Assembly: GCA_041905795.1 (NCBI GenBank)
Contig: JAYRKL010000021.1
Location: 3,372 to 67,371, forward strand
DNA length: 64,000 nucleotides
Source of the DNA: SHVO01 sp041905795
GTDB taxonomy: Bacteria > Pseudomonadota > Alphaproteobacteria > Rhodospirillales > Rhodospirillaceae
Reading direction: 5' to 3'
Part shown: piece after piece, positions 1 to 8,128 of the stretch
Layout of the letters: every line of letters begins with the position of its first letter
Numbering within the stretch: position 1 is the stretch's first letter
Position numbers and translations under genes: made by a program
The notes under the pieces: generated by a model
What the model was told of the DNA's origin: nothing
What the model saw: only the letters and a program-made list of their open reading frames with translations
Database searches by the model: none

Positions 1-837
1 CGCAGCCAACCGACGGATCCCCTCGTCACCCGCGCCCCGCTCAAGATCGGCTCGGACGAGCACAAGCACGCGTTCTGCCGCATGCTGCTCGACACCTTCA
101 ATCCCTATAAACCGGCGATCATCGACTGGCCCGAACTGGCGCCCGACGCGCTGGCGCGCGTCACCGGCCTGCCGGTCTGGACCATCGCCGTGGAAACCGA
201 GGATCGGGCCTCGGCGCATATCGGCCTCATGGCCGAACGGACCGGCGATCCGCTGATACGCGAAGCGCTGACCCTGATGGCCTTCGAGGAAAATCGCCAT
301 CGCAAGGTGCTCGACGCCCTGGTGGCGCGCTACGGAATCAAGCTCGACCCCTTGCCCAAATACGTGCCGTCGCCGCGTACCGAGTGGAATTTCATGTCCA
401 CGGGTTACGGCGAGTGCCTGGATTCCTTCTTTGCCTTCGGCCTGTTCGAGCTGGCGCGCCGGTCGGGTTATTTCCCGCCGGAACTGGTGGAAACCTTCGA
501 GCCGGTGATCGCGGAGGAAGCGCGGCATATCGTGTTCTTCGTCAACTGGGCGGCCTACACCCAGGCCAATACGCCGTGGCTCGCCAAGCCCTGGTTCGCC
601 GCCAAGCGCCTCGCCCATCTTGCGCTCAACGGTTTGTCGCGGGTCGGCATCGCCGGCGACCAGGACGATTTCGCCACCACCGGCAAGGACGCCGTCGGCG
701 TCGATATCGAGCTGGCTCAGTTCATGGACCTGTGCCTCGCGGAAAACGAGCGCCGCATGGGCGGTCTTGATGGCAGGCTGCTGCGGCCCATGATCATGCC
801 GCGCGCCGTCAGGGCCGCCCGCTTCTTCATTCGCTAG
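1..837 (+). CDS. Ferritin-like di-iron protein, 5' end cut off
   Basis: The reading frame is open from the first base, and the residues before the first ATG (position 82) read smoothly into the protein, so the true start lies upstream of the window. The visible part is largely helical. It carries two acidic-His signatures typical of ferritin-like four-helix bundles: EENRHR (about residue 70 from position 82) and EEARHIVFF (about residue 145). A carboxylate-bridged di-iron site is therefore likely. No substrate can be named; relatives include rubrerythrin-like and oxidase-like proteins. The DegT aminotransferase begins 28 bp after the stop on the same strand, so the two may be co-transcribed. 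The family call is fairly good; the function is unknown. Confidence 0.6.
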   Translation, partial: RSQPTDPLVTRAPLKIGSDEHKHAFCRMLLDTFNPYKPAIIDWPELAPDALARVTGLPVWTIAVETEDRASAHIGLMAERTGDPLIREALTLMAFEENRHRKVLDALVARYGIKLDPLPKYVPSPRTEWNFMSTGYGECLDSFFAFGLFELARRSGYFPPELVETFEPVIAEEARHIVFFVNWAAYTQANTPWLAKPWFAAKRLAHLALNGLSRVGIAGDQDDFATTGKDAVGVDIELAQFMDLCLAENERRMGGLDGRLLRPMIMPRAVRAARFFIR

Positions 838-865
838 TTCTCATCCGCGGATCCGGATTTTCGCC

Positions 866-2005
866 ATGGCCACGTCTCTCCCGCAGGTCCCGCCGACCCG
901 CATCGACTTCACGCCCGAGGACCAGGAGTGGATCGCAAACCGCATCAAGGACGTGCTGGCCAGCGGCCGGTTGACCCTGGGCGCTTTCGGAGAGCAGTTC
1001 GAACGTGAGTTCACGAACCTCACCGGCTCCAGACATGCCATCGCCGTCAACAGCGGCACGGCGTCGCTGGAGATCATGCTGCGCGCCATGGATGTGGCCG
1101 GCAAGGACGTGCTGGTGCCCGCGAACACTTTTTTCGCCACCGCGTCGGCGGTGATCGGCGCCGGCGGCCGGCCGGTGTTGATGGACACCGACGTCGCGAC
1201 CCTGTCCACCAGTCTCGACGAGATCAAACGCCGCCTCACCCCTGAGACCGCCGGCATCATGATCGTGCATATTGCCGGCATCATCACCGCCGAGATGCCG
1301 GCTATCGCCGCCTTCGCCAGGTCCAAGGGCCTGTGGATGATGGAAGACGCGGCCCATGCGCAGGGCGCCACCCTCGACGGCAAACACGCCGGCACGTTCG
1401 GCCTCGCCGGGTCGTTCTCGTTCTATCCGACCAAGGTCATGACCTCGGCCGAGGGCGGCATGATCGTCACCGACGACGATCGCATGCGCGAGGAAGCGCA
1501 TCTCTACCGCGACCAGGGCAAAGCCAGCTTCCTGCAGAACACTCATGTGCGCATGGGTTACAACTGGCGCATGTCCGAGCCCCACGCCGTGATCGGCCTC
1601 AGGCATCTGCAAGGTTTCGCCGGCCTGCTCGCGGGCCGGCGCAGGATCGCGCGCCTCTACGACGCGGCCTTCGCCGGCGGCGACCTGATCCGTCCCATCG
1701 CCACGCCCAAGGGCTGCGAACCGAATTATTACAAATACGTGGTCATGCTGCCCGACGGCTGCGACCGCGCCGCCCTCAAGGGCTGGCTCAAGCAACACCA
1801 CAACGTCCACTGCAGCGGCGAGGTTTACGAGGTGCCCCTGCACAGGAACGAGGTCCTCCGGCACCTTGACCCGGGCAACCTGACCGGCGCCGAGACCGCC
1901 TGCGGCCGGCATATATGCCTGCCAATCTTTGCGAGCATGACCGAAACCCAGGGCCGCCAGGTTGTGGAAGCCCTTACGGATGCGAAAGCCAAGGGCCTGT
2001 TGTAG
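866..2005 (+). CDS. DegT/DnrJ/EryC1/StrS-family PLP aminotransferase
   Basis: This 379-residue protein has the normal length for sugar aminotransferases of the DegT/DnrJ family (fold type I, PLP-dependent). Visible marks are the N-terminal NSGTASLEI phosphate-binding segment (about 62-70), the acidic MEDAAHAQGA stretch (about 159-168) and the internal aldimine lysine in SFYPTKVMTSAEGG at K190. Family members transaminate nucleotide-linked keto sugars for LPS, O-antigen or antibiotic sugars. The substrate here is unknown and no sugar-nucleotide pathway genes lie next to it. It follows the ferritin-like gene by 28 bp. The Shine-Dalgarno before the ATG is weak, but the start fits the family length. 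Confidence 0.85.
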   Translation: MATSLPQVPPTRIDFTPEDQEWIANRIKDVLASGRLTLGAFGEQFEREFTNLTGSRHAIAVNSGTASLEIMLRAMDVAGKDVLVPANTFFATASAVIGAGGRPVLMDTDVATLSTSLDEIKRRLTPETAGIMIVHIAGIITAEMPAIAAFARSKGLWMMEDAAHAQGATLDGKHAGTFGLAGSFSFYPTKVMTSAEGGMIVTDDDRMREEAHLYRDQGKASFLQNTHVRMGYNWRMSEPHAVIGLRHLQGFAGLLAGRRRIARLYDAAFAGGDLIRPIATPKGCEPNYYKYVVMLPDGCDRAALKGWLKQHHNVHCSGEVYEVPLHRNEVLRHLDPGNLTGAETACGRHICLPIFASMTETQGRQVVEALTDAKAKGLL

Positions 2006-2091
2006 GGCGCCGTCGCGCGATTTTCATTTCGCGTTAAGCAATTTTAAAGCGACTCAAGCGTTATCATCGGCACCCCACGGAAGGACCGATC

Positions 2092-2994
2092 ATGCGCACC
2101 ACCCTTGTCAACCTAACCACCGGATTCATAACAATTTTTGGTCTGAGCCTGCCGGCGGGTCCCGCGGCTTCGGCGCCGGCGCGCTCGGGGATCGAAAAGC
2201 CCGCCGATCTGGCCGGCCTGGACGGCGCGTTTTACGCCGAGGTGTTCCCGACCTTCCCGGCCACCAGCGACAACGCCAGCTACATCCGCCTGGGCAATGA
2301 CAACAACGCCGCCTCGGTGTTCCACGTCACCGCCGTCGGCGCGCCCTCGGGCGAACTCTACGGCACCGGCGACATCACCGTGCCGGCCCACGCCACGCCG
2401 CAGTACGACATCAGTAACTTCCTGACCCGGATCGACGCCCTGCCGTTGGCCAACGGCGACACCAGCTATTCGTTCTACCTGAACAACGACGACCCCAACA
2501 CCTACTTCCAGACCGTGATCTACAACGGCGGCAACGGCTTCTTCGAGGACACCACCATCTGTTCCCCCGGCGCCAGCATGCAGGGCAGCAAGAACGTGGC
2601 CAACGTGCACACCTCGAAGCTCGCCGGGAACCAGTATCCCGCGACGATCTTTATTCACAACCTGCTCTACGTGGACGCCGAGTACAAAGTGACCGTGCGC
2701 GATTCCGGCACCGGCAACGTGCTTGGCACCGTAGCCAGCGTGCCGGTCAAGGCCAACAGCACCACGACTTATCCGTTCTCGTACTTCGAGAGCCGCGTGA
2801 CCATTCCCAACAGCGTGGTCCATGCGACCCTGGAGTTCAAACCCACCACGGCCTTCGCCGCGGTGCTGGACCCCACCGGCACGCCGCCGAACCCGGATCC
2901 GGACGACATCGGCGCGATCTTCGGCAACACGGTGTTCAACGCCAAATTCAGCGCCTTCCTCAATCTCTCCAACAAATGCCGGATCAACCGCTAA
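2092..2994 (+). CDS. Exported beta-rich protein of unknown function
   Basis: The first 28 or so residues form a signal peptide: basic start, hydrophobic core ITIFGLSLPAGP, Ala-x-Ala-like cleavage near AASAPA. The remaining 270 residues are rich in Gly, Asn, Asp, Thr and Tyr and alternate short hydrophobic strands with polar turns, as in secreted beta-sandwich proteins. There are only two cysteines in the mature part (in TTICSPGA and in NKCRINR at the C-terminus), which could form one disulfide. I recognise no family. A GGA-rich ribosome site (ACGGAAGGACC) precedes the ATG. The gene stands alone, with an 86-bp leader that is AT-richer than its surroundings. Confidence 0.7.
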   Translation: MRTTLVNLTTGFITIFGLSLPAGPAASAPARSGIEKPADLAGLDGAFYAEVFPTFPATSDNASYIRLGNDNNAASVFHVTAVGAPSGELYGTGDITVPAHATPQYDISNFLTRIDALPLANGDTSYSFYLNNDDPNTYFQTVIYNGGNGFFEDTTICSPGASMQGSKNVANVHTSKLAGNQYPATIFIHNLLYVDAEYKVTVRDSGTGNVLGTVASVPVKANSTTTYPFSYFESRVTIPNSVVHATLEFKPTTAFAAVLDPTGTPPNPDPDDIGAIFGNTVFNAKFSAFLNLSNKCRINR

Positions 2995-3029
2995 GACCTG
3001 CGGTTAATCTTGCGTGACATGAGACTCCA

Positions 3030-3052
3030 GGGGCGCGGTATCGCCGCGCCCC
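3030..3052 (+). terminator. GC-rich hairpin after the exported-protein gene
   Basis: A 9-bp perfect stem (GGGGCGCGG and CCGCGCCCC) with a 5-base loop lies 36 bp after the stop codon at 2994. No T-tract follows, so it may only stabilise the 3' end or act with Rho. Confidence 0.4.
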
Positions 3053-3057
3053 TGCTA

Positions 3058-3163
3058 GAGCATTTTCCGATGAAGTGGATGCCGGTTCATCGCAGAAAAT
3101 GCGACCAAACCAAAAAAAGATTAGAGCATGATCGCGATTCAATATGATTCGATCATGCTCTAA
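3058..3163 (+). repeat. Dispersed palindromic repeat, family A, copy 1 (two-hairpin form)
   Basis: The first hairpin (3058-3109) has outer arms GCATTTT/AAAATGC and inner arms CGATGAA/TTCATCG around a central GTGGATGCCGG. It ends in GCGACCAAA. The second hairpin (3121-3163) has perfect 14-bp arms, TTAGAGCATGATCG and its complement, around a 15-base loop beginning CGATTCAA. Related copies occur at 26181-26230, 32304-32408 and 42968-43021. Confidence 0.85.
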
Positions 3164-3187
3164 TGTCAGGGTGTAGCTGTTTCCGGG

Positions 3188-3982
3188 ATGCCTGACATGC
3201 GCGTGCTTGCCGTTGTGATCCTTGCCCTCGTTGTTGCCGCTAGGCCCGCACCGGTGCGCGCCTGGGGGTGGGACGGACACCGCGTCGTCTGCGCGGTGGC
3301 GTGGGACGAACTGACGCCCGCCGTGCGGGCCAGGATCGAGGCCATCATGGGAACGCCCGGCCGTGACGCTTTCGCCGAGAGCTGCCTGTGGGCGGACGAC
3401 GTGATCCGCTGGCGCAAGGAGACCGCGTCCTGGCACTATTTGAACGTTCCGAAAGGCGCCGCCAAGGTGGACCTGGCCCGGGACTGCGCGCCGCCCAACA
3501 GCTGCGCGGTCGAGCAGATCTCCTTGCATGCCGAGCGTCTGAAGCGCCCGTGGGCTCTGGACGACCTCAGGTTCACCGCGCATTTCATCGGCGATATCCA
3601 CCAGCCGCTTCATATCAGTTATGCCGAGGATCGCGGCGGCAATGAGATCAAGGGCCGGTTCGAGGGGCTGGACACCAATATGCATGCGCTCTGGGACTAC
3701 AACATGCTGGATTCCACCCATAAGACCTGGCCGGAGATCGCCGCCGACCTGCACGGCCGCATCACCGCGGCCGACCGCCAAGCCTGGCAGTCCGGCACGC
3801 CCACCGACTGGGCGAACGAGAGCCTGGCCGTCACCCTGAGCGCGCCGGTGGGCTATCACCCGTACGATCCGCCGTTCGTTCTCGGCGAGGACTACGCCAG
3901 GACCAATCTGCCCACCGTCTACCGGCAGATCGAGAAGGCCGGGGTGCGCCTGGCCTGGGTGCTGACCCGGGCGCTGCAATAG
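3188..3982 (+). CDS. S1/P1-type zinc-dependent nuclease, exported
   Basis: A signal peptide of about 25 residues ends in VRA, so the mature protein would begin WGWDGH. Family nucleases start with Trp-Gly-x-x-Gly-His, whose amino terminus and His bind zinc, so this fit is strong. Other zinc ligands can be seen: ADD in CLWADDVIRW, H in SWHYLNV, H-D-H in FTAHFIGDIHQPLH and H-x-x-x-D in NMHALWDYNM. Members degrade single-stranded DNA and RNA and remove 3'-phosphates, here in the periplasm or outside. At 264 residues it is of normal length. A second ATG at 3197 is an alternative start. Repeat copy A1 ends only 25 bp upstream. Confidence 0.9.
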   Translation: MPDMRVLAVVILALVVAARPAPVRAWGWDGHRVVCAVAWDELTPAVRARIEAIMGTPGRDAFAESCLWADDVIRWRKETASWHYLNVPKGAAKVDLARDCAPPNSCAVEQISLHAERLKRPWALDDLRFTAHFIGDIHQPLHISYAEDRGGNEIKGRFEGLDTNMHALWDYNMLDSTHKTWPEIAADLHGRITAADRQAWQSGTPTDWANESLAVTLSAPVGYHPYDPPFVLGEDYARTNLPTVYRQIEKAGVRLAWVLTRALQ

Positions 3983-4200
3983 CCGGGGAACGGCGGGAGT
4001 CGCCGGGGACCGGGTGCAGCCCGGCTTCTATCGGTCGTCGGGCCGAACCGGGGTTGCCTGCGGCCTCAAATGCCCCAGGTCGCAAAAATGCCGCGATTGC
4101 CGCCGAAATGCCTTCCGGTTGTCTCACGGTCATCCCAATCCCGGAGTTTTATCAGTGGGCTGGCTCTCCAGCGCTGAGAGACTTTCGGGAGGATGAGACA

Positions 4201-4314
4201 ATGGAAAACCTGGATCGCTTCTTCGACGTCTACGACCGCTTCCTGCCGCGCTATTTCGGCGAGATCGCCGTGGCCGCGATGCTGTTCGGCTCCGTGTTCT
4301 TTTTCGCCCTTTAG
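4201..4314 (+). CDS. Small single-pass membrane protein, 37 aa
   Basis: This short frame encodes 37 residues: a charged N-terminal half (MENLDRFFDVYDRFLPRYF) and a C-terminal membrane helix rich in Ala, Phe and Leu ending VFFFAL. A good Shine-Dalgarno, CGGGAGGATGAGACA, sits just before the ATG, which is the main reason for calling it. The frame is open further upstream to 4054, but those codons give Pro/Ala-rich sequence without a ribosome site. It precedes another small exported protein by 50 bp. No function can be assigned. Confidence 0.55.
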   Translation: MENLDRFFDVYDRFLPRYFGEIAVAAMLFGSVFFFAL

Positions 4315-4364
4315 GCCGCAAAAACCGCGCGGCCTCCCGGGCCACGGGCTGCTATACCTGTTCC

Positions 4365-4775
4365 ATGAACAGGCTCTTCCTTCTCCGCATTCTTTCCGCC
4401 GCAGTTGTCCTGAGCGCGATGATCTTCTCCGGCGCCGGGGCAGCCCCGGCATTGCCGCGCCTGGCGCCCTTGGGTGTCGACCTGGAGGGGACCTGGGACG
4501 GCCTGCTGCAAACCACCACCGGCTCTCTCCCCATTTCCTTCTCCATCGCCACGATCGAAGGAAAATCCACAGTGGCCGTCGATATCCTCGAGCAAAGTGT
4601 CCGCGATATCCCGGTCAACGCCGCGACCCGGGTGGGCGACAAACTCCGCCTGGAGTCTGCCGCGCTGGAGGGCGTGTTCGAGGGCACCGTCACGCCCACG
4701 GCCGGCACCATGCAAGGCACCTGGATCCAGGCCGGCAAACGCCTGCCCTTGAGTCTTAAACGCCGCAGCGAATAA
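4365..4775 (+). CDS. Exported small beta-barrel-like protein of unknown function
   Basis: The 136-residue protein has a clear signal peptide (MNRLFLLRILSAAVVLSAM, cleavage near GAGAAPA). The mature part contains LEGTWDGLLQ, then IEGKSTVAVDI, and GTMQGTWIQAGKRLPLSLKR at the end. This W-rich pattern of short strands resembles the lipocalin-like modules found in front of some serine hydrolases, but no hydrolase domain is attached. Localisation is periplasmic or extracellular. It runs convergently toward hpnL, ending about 50 bp away. Confidence 0.65.
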   Translation: MNRLFLLRILSAAVVLSAMIFSGAGAAPALPRLAPLGVDLEGTWDGLLQTTTGSLPISFSIATIEGKSTVAVDILEQSVRDIPVNAATRVGDKLRLESAALEGVFEGTVTPTAGTMQGTWIQAGKRLPLSLKRRSE

Positions 4776-4825
4776 CCGCGAAACCTCGAGAGGGCCGCTT
4801 GCGCCAGTCGATGGACGCCGCCTGA

Positions 4826-5812
4826 TCAGAGAGATCCAGAGGGGCGCCTGAATGAGAACCAGCCGCCAATCGCCAGACCCACGAGGCTCCAGGAAATCTC
4901 ACGGGCGCGCCGCGCCAGCGCAATCGCCACGCCCACTTCGGGTGCGCCGGTGAGCGCCCCGCCCAGAAGCGCGATGGCGCCGTCCTGGAAACCGAGATGG
5001 GCCGGGATGAAGAAGCTCACCGAGCGGGCGATGGAGACGATGCCTTCGATCATCCAGGCGTCGGTGAAGCTGACGGGATAGCCCAGGAACCGGAACAGGA
5101 CGAACATCTCGACCGCGCCCGCCATCCAGCAGGCGAACGCGAGGAGGTAAGAGGTGGTGAAACGGCGCGGACTCTCGCGCATGAAGTAAAACAGCCGTCC
5201 TTCGATCTCCTCCAAGGCCCGTAGCGCCCGATCGAATTTGTTCCAGCGGCTCCGCTCCAGGCGGGCGTGCAGGGCTGCGAGCAGGCGGCTGTGCAGGGCC
5301 ACCAGCACCAGGACCATGAATCCGGAGATCACCACCGCGGCGCCGAGGATGATCCGCTCCGGCGTGGGCGGCAGCAGATGGCGATGGACCAGAAGACCCA
5401 CCGCCACCGCCAGGAACGGCACCTGCGCCAGGCTGTTGACGGTCTGGATCAGGAGCAGCGAGGCGGTTCCCTCGGTGTAGGAGACGCCGTAGTGCCGCTT
5501 GAGGAGCAGAGCCTTGAACGGTTCGCCGCCGAAGGCTCCAAAGGGCATCAGCACGTTGAGGGCTTCGCCCACCATCTGCACCAGCCACAGGCGGAAAAAC
5601 CACAAGCCGGTGGCCGGCAGCGAGCGGAACATCAGCAGCCAAGAGACGACATCGGACAGGAAGCCGGCCGCGAAGACGGCCAGCACCGCCGCGACGCCTG
5701 GAATTCCGAGGCGCGAGAGGATCGCGCCCACGGCGGCGAGATCGCTGTCATGCAGGATCCAGGCGAACAGCGCCGCGCCGCCCGCGAAAGCAAGCAGCTT
5801 GAGGGCCCACAT
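4826..5812 (-). CDS. hpnL: Hopanoid-associated membrane protein HpnL (LPG synthase TM-like)
   Basis: An integral membrane protein of 328 residues with about seven or eight hydrophobic helices and no soluble domain. It matches the lysylphosphatidylglycerol-synthase transmembrane family (UPF0104-like): the GEALNVLMPFGAFGGEPFKA segment and the C-terminal RSVSFFIPAHLGFQDGAIA segment are the conserved parts. HpnL is a named member of hopanoid gene clusters with no proven reaction; a lipid-flipping or handling role is often supposed. Its ATG is 1 bp past the TGA of the epimerase gene (TGATATG), so the two are translationally coupled and probably the last genes of an hpnJ-hpnI-epimerase-hpnL operon. 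Confidence 0.85.
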   Translation of the reverse strand: MWALKLLAFAGGAALFAWILHDSDLAAVGAILSRLGIPGVAAVLAVFAAGFLSDVVSWLLMFRSLPATGLWFFRLWLVQMVGEALNVLMPFGAFGGEPFKALLLKRHYGVSYTEGTASLLLIQTVNSLAQVPFLAVAVGLLVHRHLLPPTPERIILGAAVVISGFMVLVLVALHSRLLAALHARLERSRWNKFDRALRALEEIEGRLFYFMRESPRRFTTSYLLAFACWMAGAVEMFVLFRFLGYPVSFTDAWMIEGIVSIARSVSFFIPAHLGFQDGAIALLGGALTGAPEVGVAIALARRAREISWSLVGLAIGGWFSFRRPSGSL

Positions 5813-5813
5813 A

Positions 5814-6818
5814 TCAGGCCGCGGAAGACTTTTGGGCGCGCACCCAGGCGAGGGTGTGGTCGAGGCCTTCCCGCAGATCGACCTGGGGCGCGAAGGCCAG
5901 CAGCGCCCTGGCGCGGTCCATGGTGGTCACCGAGCGGCGGATGTCGCCCGGACGCGCGGGCTCGTATTTCACCGCCGAGCGGGACTTGGCCAGCGCCAGG
6001 ATCGTGCGGGTGATCTCGTTGATGGTCACTTCGACGCCGGTGCCGATATTGATGATGGCGCCGTCGGCGGTGCTGGAGAACAGCGCCGTGACCACGGCGT
6101 TGGCGACATCGGTGACATAGACGAAATCGCGCGTCTGGTCGCCGTCGTCGAAGATGGTGATCCGGTCGCCGGCGACGGCGCGGTCGAGGAAGATCGAGAT
6201 CACGCCCGAGTACCAGCTCGACGGGTCCTGGCGCGGTCCATAGACGTTCATGAACCGCAGCGCCGTGAACTTCAGGCCGTAGAGGCGGGTGTAATAGTCG
6301 AGGTAGATCTCGGCGGCCAGTTTATCGATGCCATAGGGGGAGGCCGGCCGCGCCGGGGACTCTTCCGACACCGGCACCGGCGCGTCGTCGTCATAGACCG
6401 CCGAGGATGAGGCGAAGGCCACCTTGGCGACCTTGTGGCGGCGCGCGTATTCCAGGAGCCGCGCCGTGCCGGCGAGGTTGACCTCGATATCGGTGACCGG
6501 GTCGTCCATGGAGACCGGCACCGCGGTCTGCGCGGCGAAATGGGCGATGCGCTGGATCGGGCCGTATTTGGCCACGGCGGCGGCCAGCGGTTCGGCCAGG
6601 TCCTTGGTGACATCGCCGCCGACGAAGGTGAATCGCGGGTGGCCGTCCCATTGCGCGAGGTTGGCCATATATCCCGAACTCAGGTTGTCGAGCACCGAGA
6701 CCTTGCAGCCTTGGGCGATGAGCAGGTCGACGGTATGGCTGCCGATGAAGCCGGCGCCGCCCGTGACCAGCACATGGGTATCTTGGAGAGTGCTGGCGAT
6801 GTCGGCCGGGAGCGTCAA
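5814..6818 (-). CDS. GalE-like NAD-dependent sugar epimerase/dehydratase in the hopanoid operon
   Basis: Extended short-chain dehydrogenase: the Rossmann motif VTGGAGFIGSH lies near the N-terminus, and the catalytic YGIDK (Tyr-x-x-x-Lys) follows a Ser-rich FASSSAVYDD strand. The region VYGPRQDPSS and the C-terminal IGTGVEVTINE fit UDP-glucose 4-epimerase relatives. I set the start at a TTG (6818) whose last two bases form the TGA of hpnI, a TTGA overlap that implies coupled translation. The longer frame upstream would run through hpnI and is rejected. It is distinct from HpnA, which is also present. Being locked between hpnI and hpnL, it may supply or modify the sugar donor for HpnI; that is inference. 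Confidence 0.85.
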   Translation of the reverse strand: MTLPADIASTLQDTHVLVTGGAGFIGSHTVDLLIAQGCKVSVLDNLSSGYMANLAQWDGHPRFTFVGGDVTKDLAEPLAAAVAKYGPIQRIAHFAAQTAVPVSMDDPVTDIEVNLAGTARLLEYARRHKVAKVAFASSSAVYDDDAPVPVSEESPARPASPYGIDKLAAEIYLDYYTRLYGLKFTALRFMNVYGPRQDPSSWYSGVISIFLDRAVAGDRITIFDDGDQTRDFVYVTDVANAVVTALFSSTADGAIINIGTGVEVTINEITRTILALAKSRSAVKYEPARPGDIRRSVTTMDRARALLAFAPQVDLREGLDHTLAWVRAQKSSAA

Positions 6819-7999
6819 GGCGCGGTGGCTTTCACGGTGAGAGGCAATTCGACCCCGTCCCGGGGCACGATCCTGCCGTCCTTGGTAAGCCCGAAACGAT
6901 GGCCGCGCCAGACGAATGTGCGCCGTGTCAGGGCGATGTACCAGGAGGCCAGCGCCAGCAGATCCCGCAGCGGCAACAGCCACAGCGCCGCCAGGCCTTC
7001 CCGGTCCTTGAGATACCGCGCGGAAATCACCGCGGCGGTGCCGAGGCGCACGGCCAGCGCCGCCGCCAGCACCTCCAGGCCGGTCCGGTCGAATCCGCGC
7101 ACGGCGGCATAAAGCACCGCGAACGGCACCGCGCGCGTGAGGATGGTGAGCGCGAAGCCGACGGGATTGGCTGCCCAGGTGTTCTGGTCCCAGTAGACCT
7201 GGTGATGCCACCAGGTCGAGAAGGTCGGGTAATCGGCGAGCACCTCGACGACATGCGGCGAGAGGTGCATGCGCTTGCCGAGGCCGATGAGGCGCCGGCC
7301 CAGCTCGTAGTCCTCCACCAGGTAATCGCCCAGCGCCGCCATGCCGCCGATGGCCTTGAGGTCGGCGGCGCGGAAGGCCACCGAGGCGCCGATACAGAAA
7401 TCGGCGGCGCCGGTGACGGCCGAGAAAATCAGGCTGGGCACGAAATCGGCATTGAGGCTCAGAACCTCGAACTTCTCGAACCAGCGCGTGGCGGCGACGC
7501 TGCGGTAGAGCGTGCAGACGTAGCCTACATTGGGGTCTTCCAGCGGTGCGACGATCGCCGAGAGATAATCCGGCGCGAGACGCACGTCGCTGTCGCTGAT
7601 GATCAGGAGATCGAAGCGGGCGTGTTCCAGGGCGTTGACCAGGTTCTGGACCTTGCCGTTGACCACCGGCTCGCTGGGCTTGACGACCAAAGTGATGCGG
7701 TCGGGGAATTCCTGTTCCAGGCGCCGCAGTAGGGGAAGCGCGGGATCGGTCGTGCGCTGGACGCCGATGACGACCTGGAATTCGGGGTAGTCCTGCCGGC
7801 ACAGGCTGAGGAGGTTTTCTTCCAGGCCCTTGTCCAGGCCATAGACCGGCTTCAGCACCGTGATCGGCGGCTTATAGCTGCTGCCGCGCGCCGGTGTGCG
7901 CATGAACCGCGCCGCCGCCCAGACGCACAGCAGGCAGAACACGCTGCCGCCGGCGACGGGGATCAGGAGCAGGTCTTGGATGAGGGTGAGGAGGTCCAA
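6815..7999 (-). CDS. hpnI: Hopanoid glycosyltransferase HpnI
   Basis: A GT2/GT21-like membrane glycosyltransferase of 394 residues resembling ceramide glucosyltransferase. Visible are an N-terminal membrane anchor, TVLKPVYGLDKGLEENL, the DSDVRLAPDYL metal/donor motif, VEDYELGRRL and a (Q/R)xxRW-like HHQVYWDQNTW, followed by C-terminal helices. HpnI adds N-acetylglucosamine to bacteriohopanetetrol; HpnK then deacetylates it and HpnJ contracts the ring to the cyclitol ether. The start is a TTG at 7999 with a strong ribosome site GGAGGAAACG just before it. The gap to hpnJ holds a palindromic repeat (8014-8108). Confidence 0.9.
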   Translation of the reverse strand: MDLLTLIQDLLLIPVAGGSVFCLLCVWAAARFMRTPARGSSYKPPITVLKPVYGLDKGLEENLLSLCRQDYPEFQVVIGVQRTTDPALPLLRRLEQEFPDRITLVVKPSEPVVNGKVQNLVNALEHARFDLLIISDSDVRLAPDYLSAIVAPLEDPNVGYVCTLYRSVAATRWFEKFEVLSLNADFVPSLIFSAVTGAADFCIGASVAFRAADLKAIGGMAALGDYLVEDYELGRRLIGLGKRMHLSPHVVEVLADYPTFSTWWHHQVYWDQNTWAANPVGFALTILTRAVPFAVLYAAVRGFDRTGLEVLAAALAVRLGTAAVISARYLKDREGLAALWLLPLRDLLALASWYIALTRRTFVWRGHRFGLTKDGRIVPRDGVELPLTVKATAP

Positions 8000-8013
8000 C
8001 GTTTCCTCCGCCC

Positions 8014-8108
8014 GTCATCACCCGCCTTGTGCGGGTGATCCATCCATCGTCCGCACAACGGCTGTTGTGCCTGCTGATGCATGGATTGCCCGCATGAAGC
8101 GGGCAATG
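8014..8108 (+). repeat. Dispersed palindromic repeat, family B, copy 1 (three hairpins)
   Basis: It lies between hpnJ and hpnI. Three short hairpins follow one another: ATCACCCGC/GCGGGTGAT (8017-8039), GCACAAC/GTTGTGC (8053-8070) and ATTGCCCGC/GCGGGCAAT (8085-8107). The left part, GTCATCACCCGCCTTG, closely matches 37626 onward (GTCATTGCCCGGCTTG), and both continue into ATCCATCC. Confidence 0.75.
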
Positions 8109-8128
8109 ACAGGGATGGTGGTGGGGGA

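Noticed and set aside
2032..2047. TTAA-N6-TTAA resembling a CtrA site
   Set aside because: The spacing is six, not the seven of the consensus, and only one side matches well.
6819..7802. Upstream extension of the epimerase frame
   Set aside because: It overlaps hpnI in another frame; the Rossmann motif lies right after the TTG at 6818, which is the natural start.
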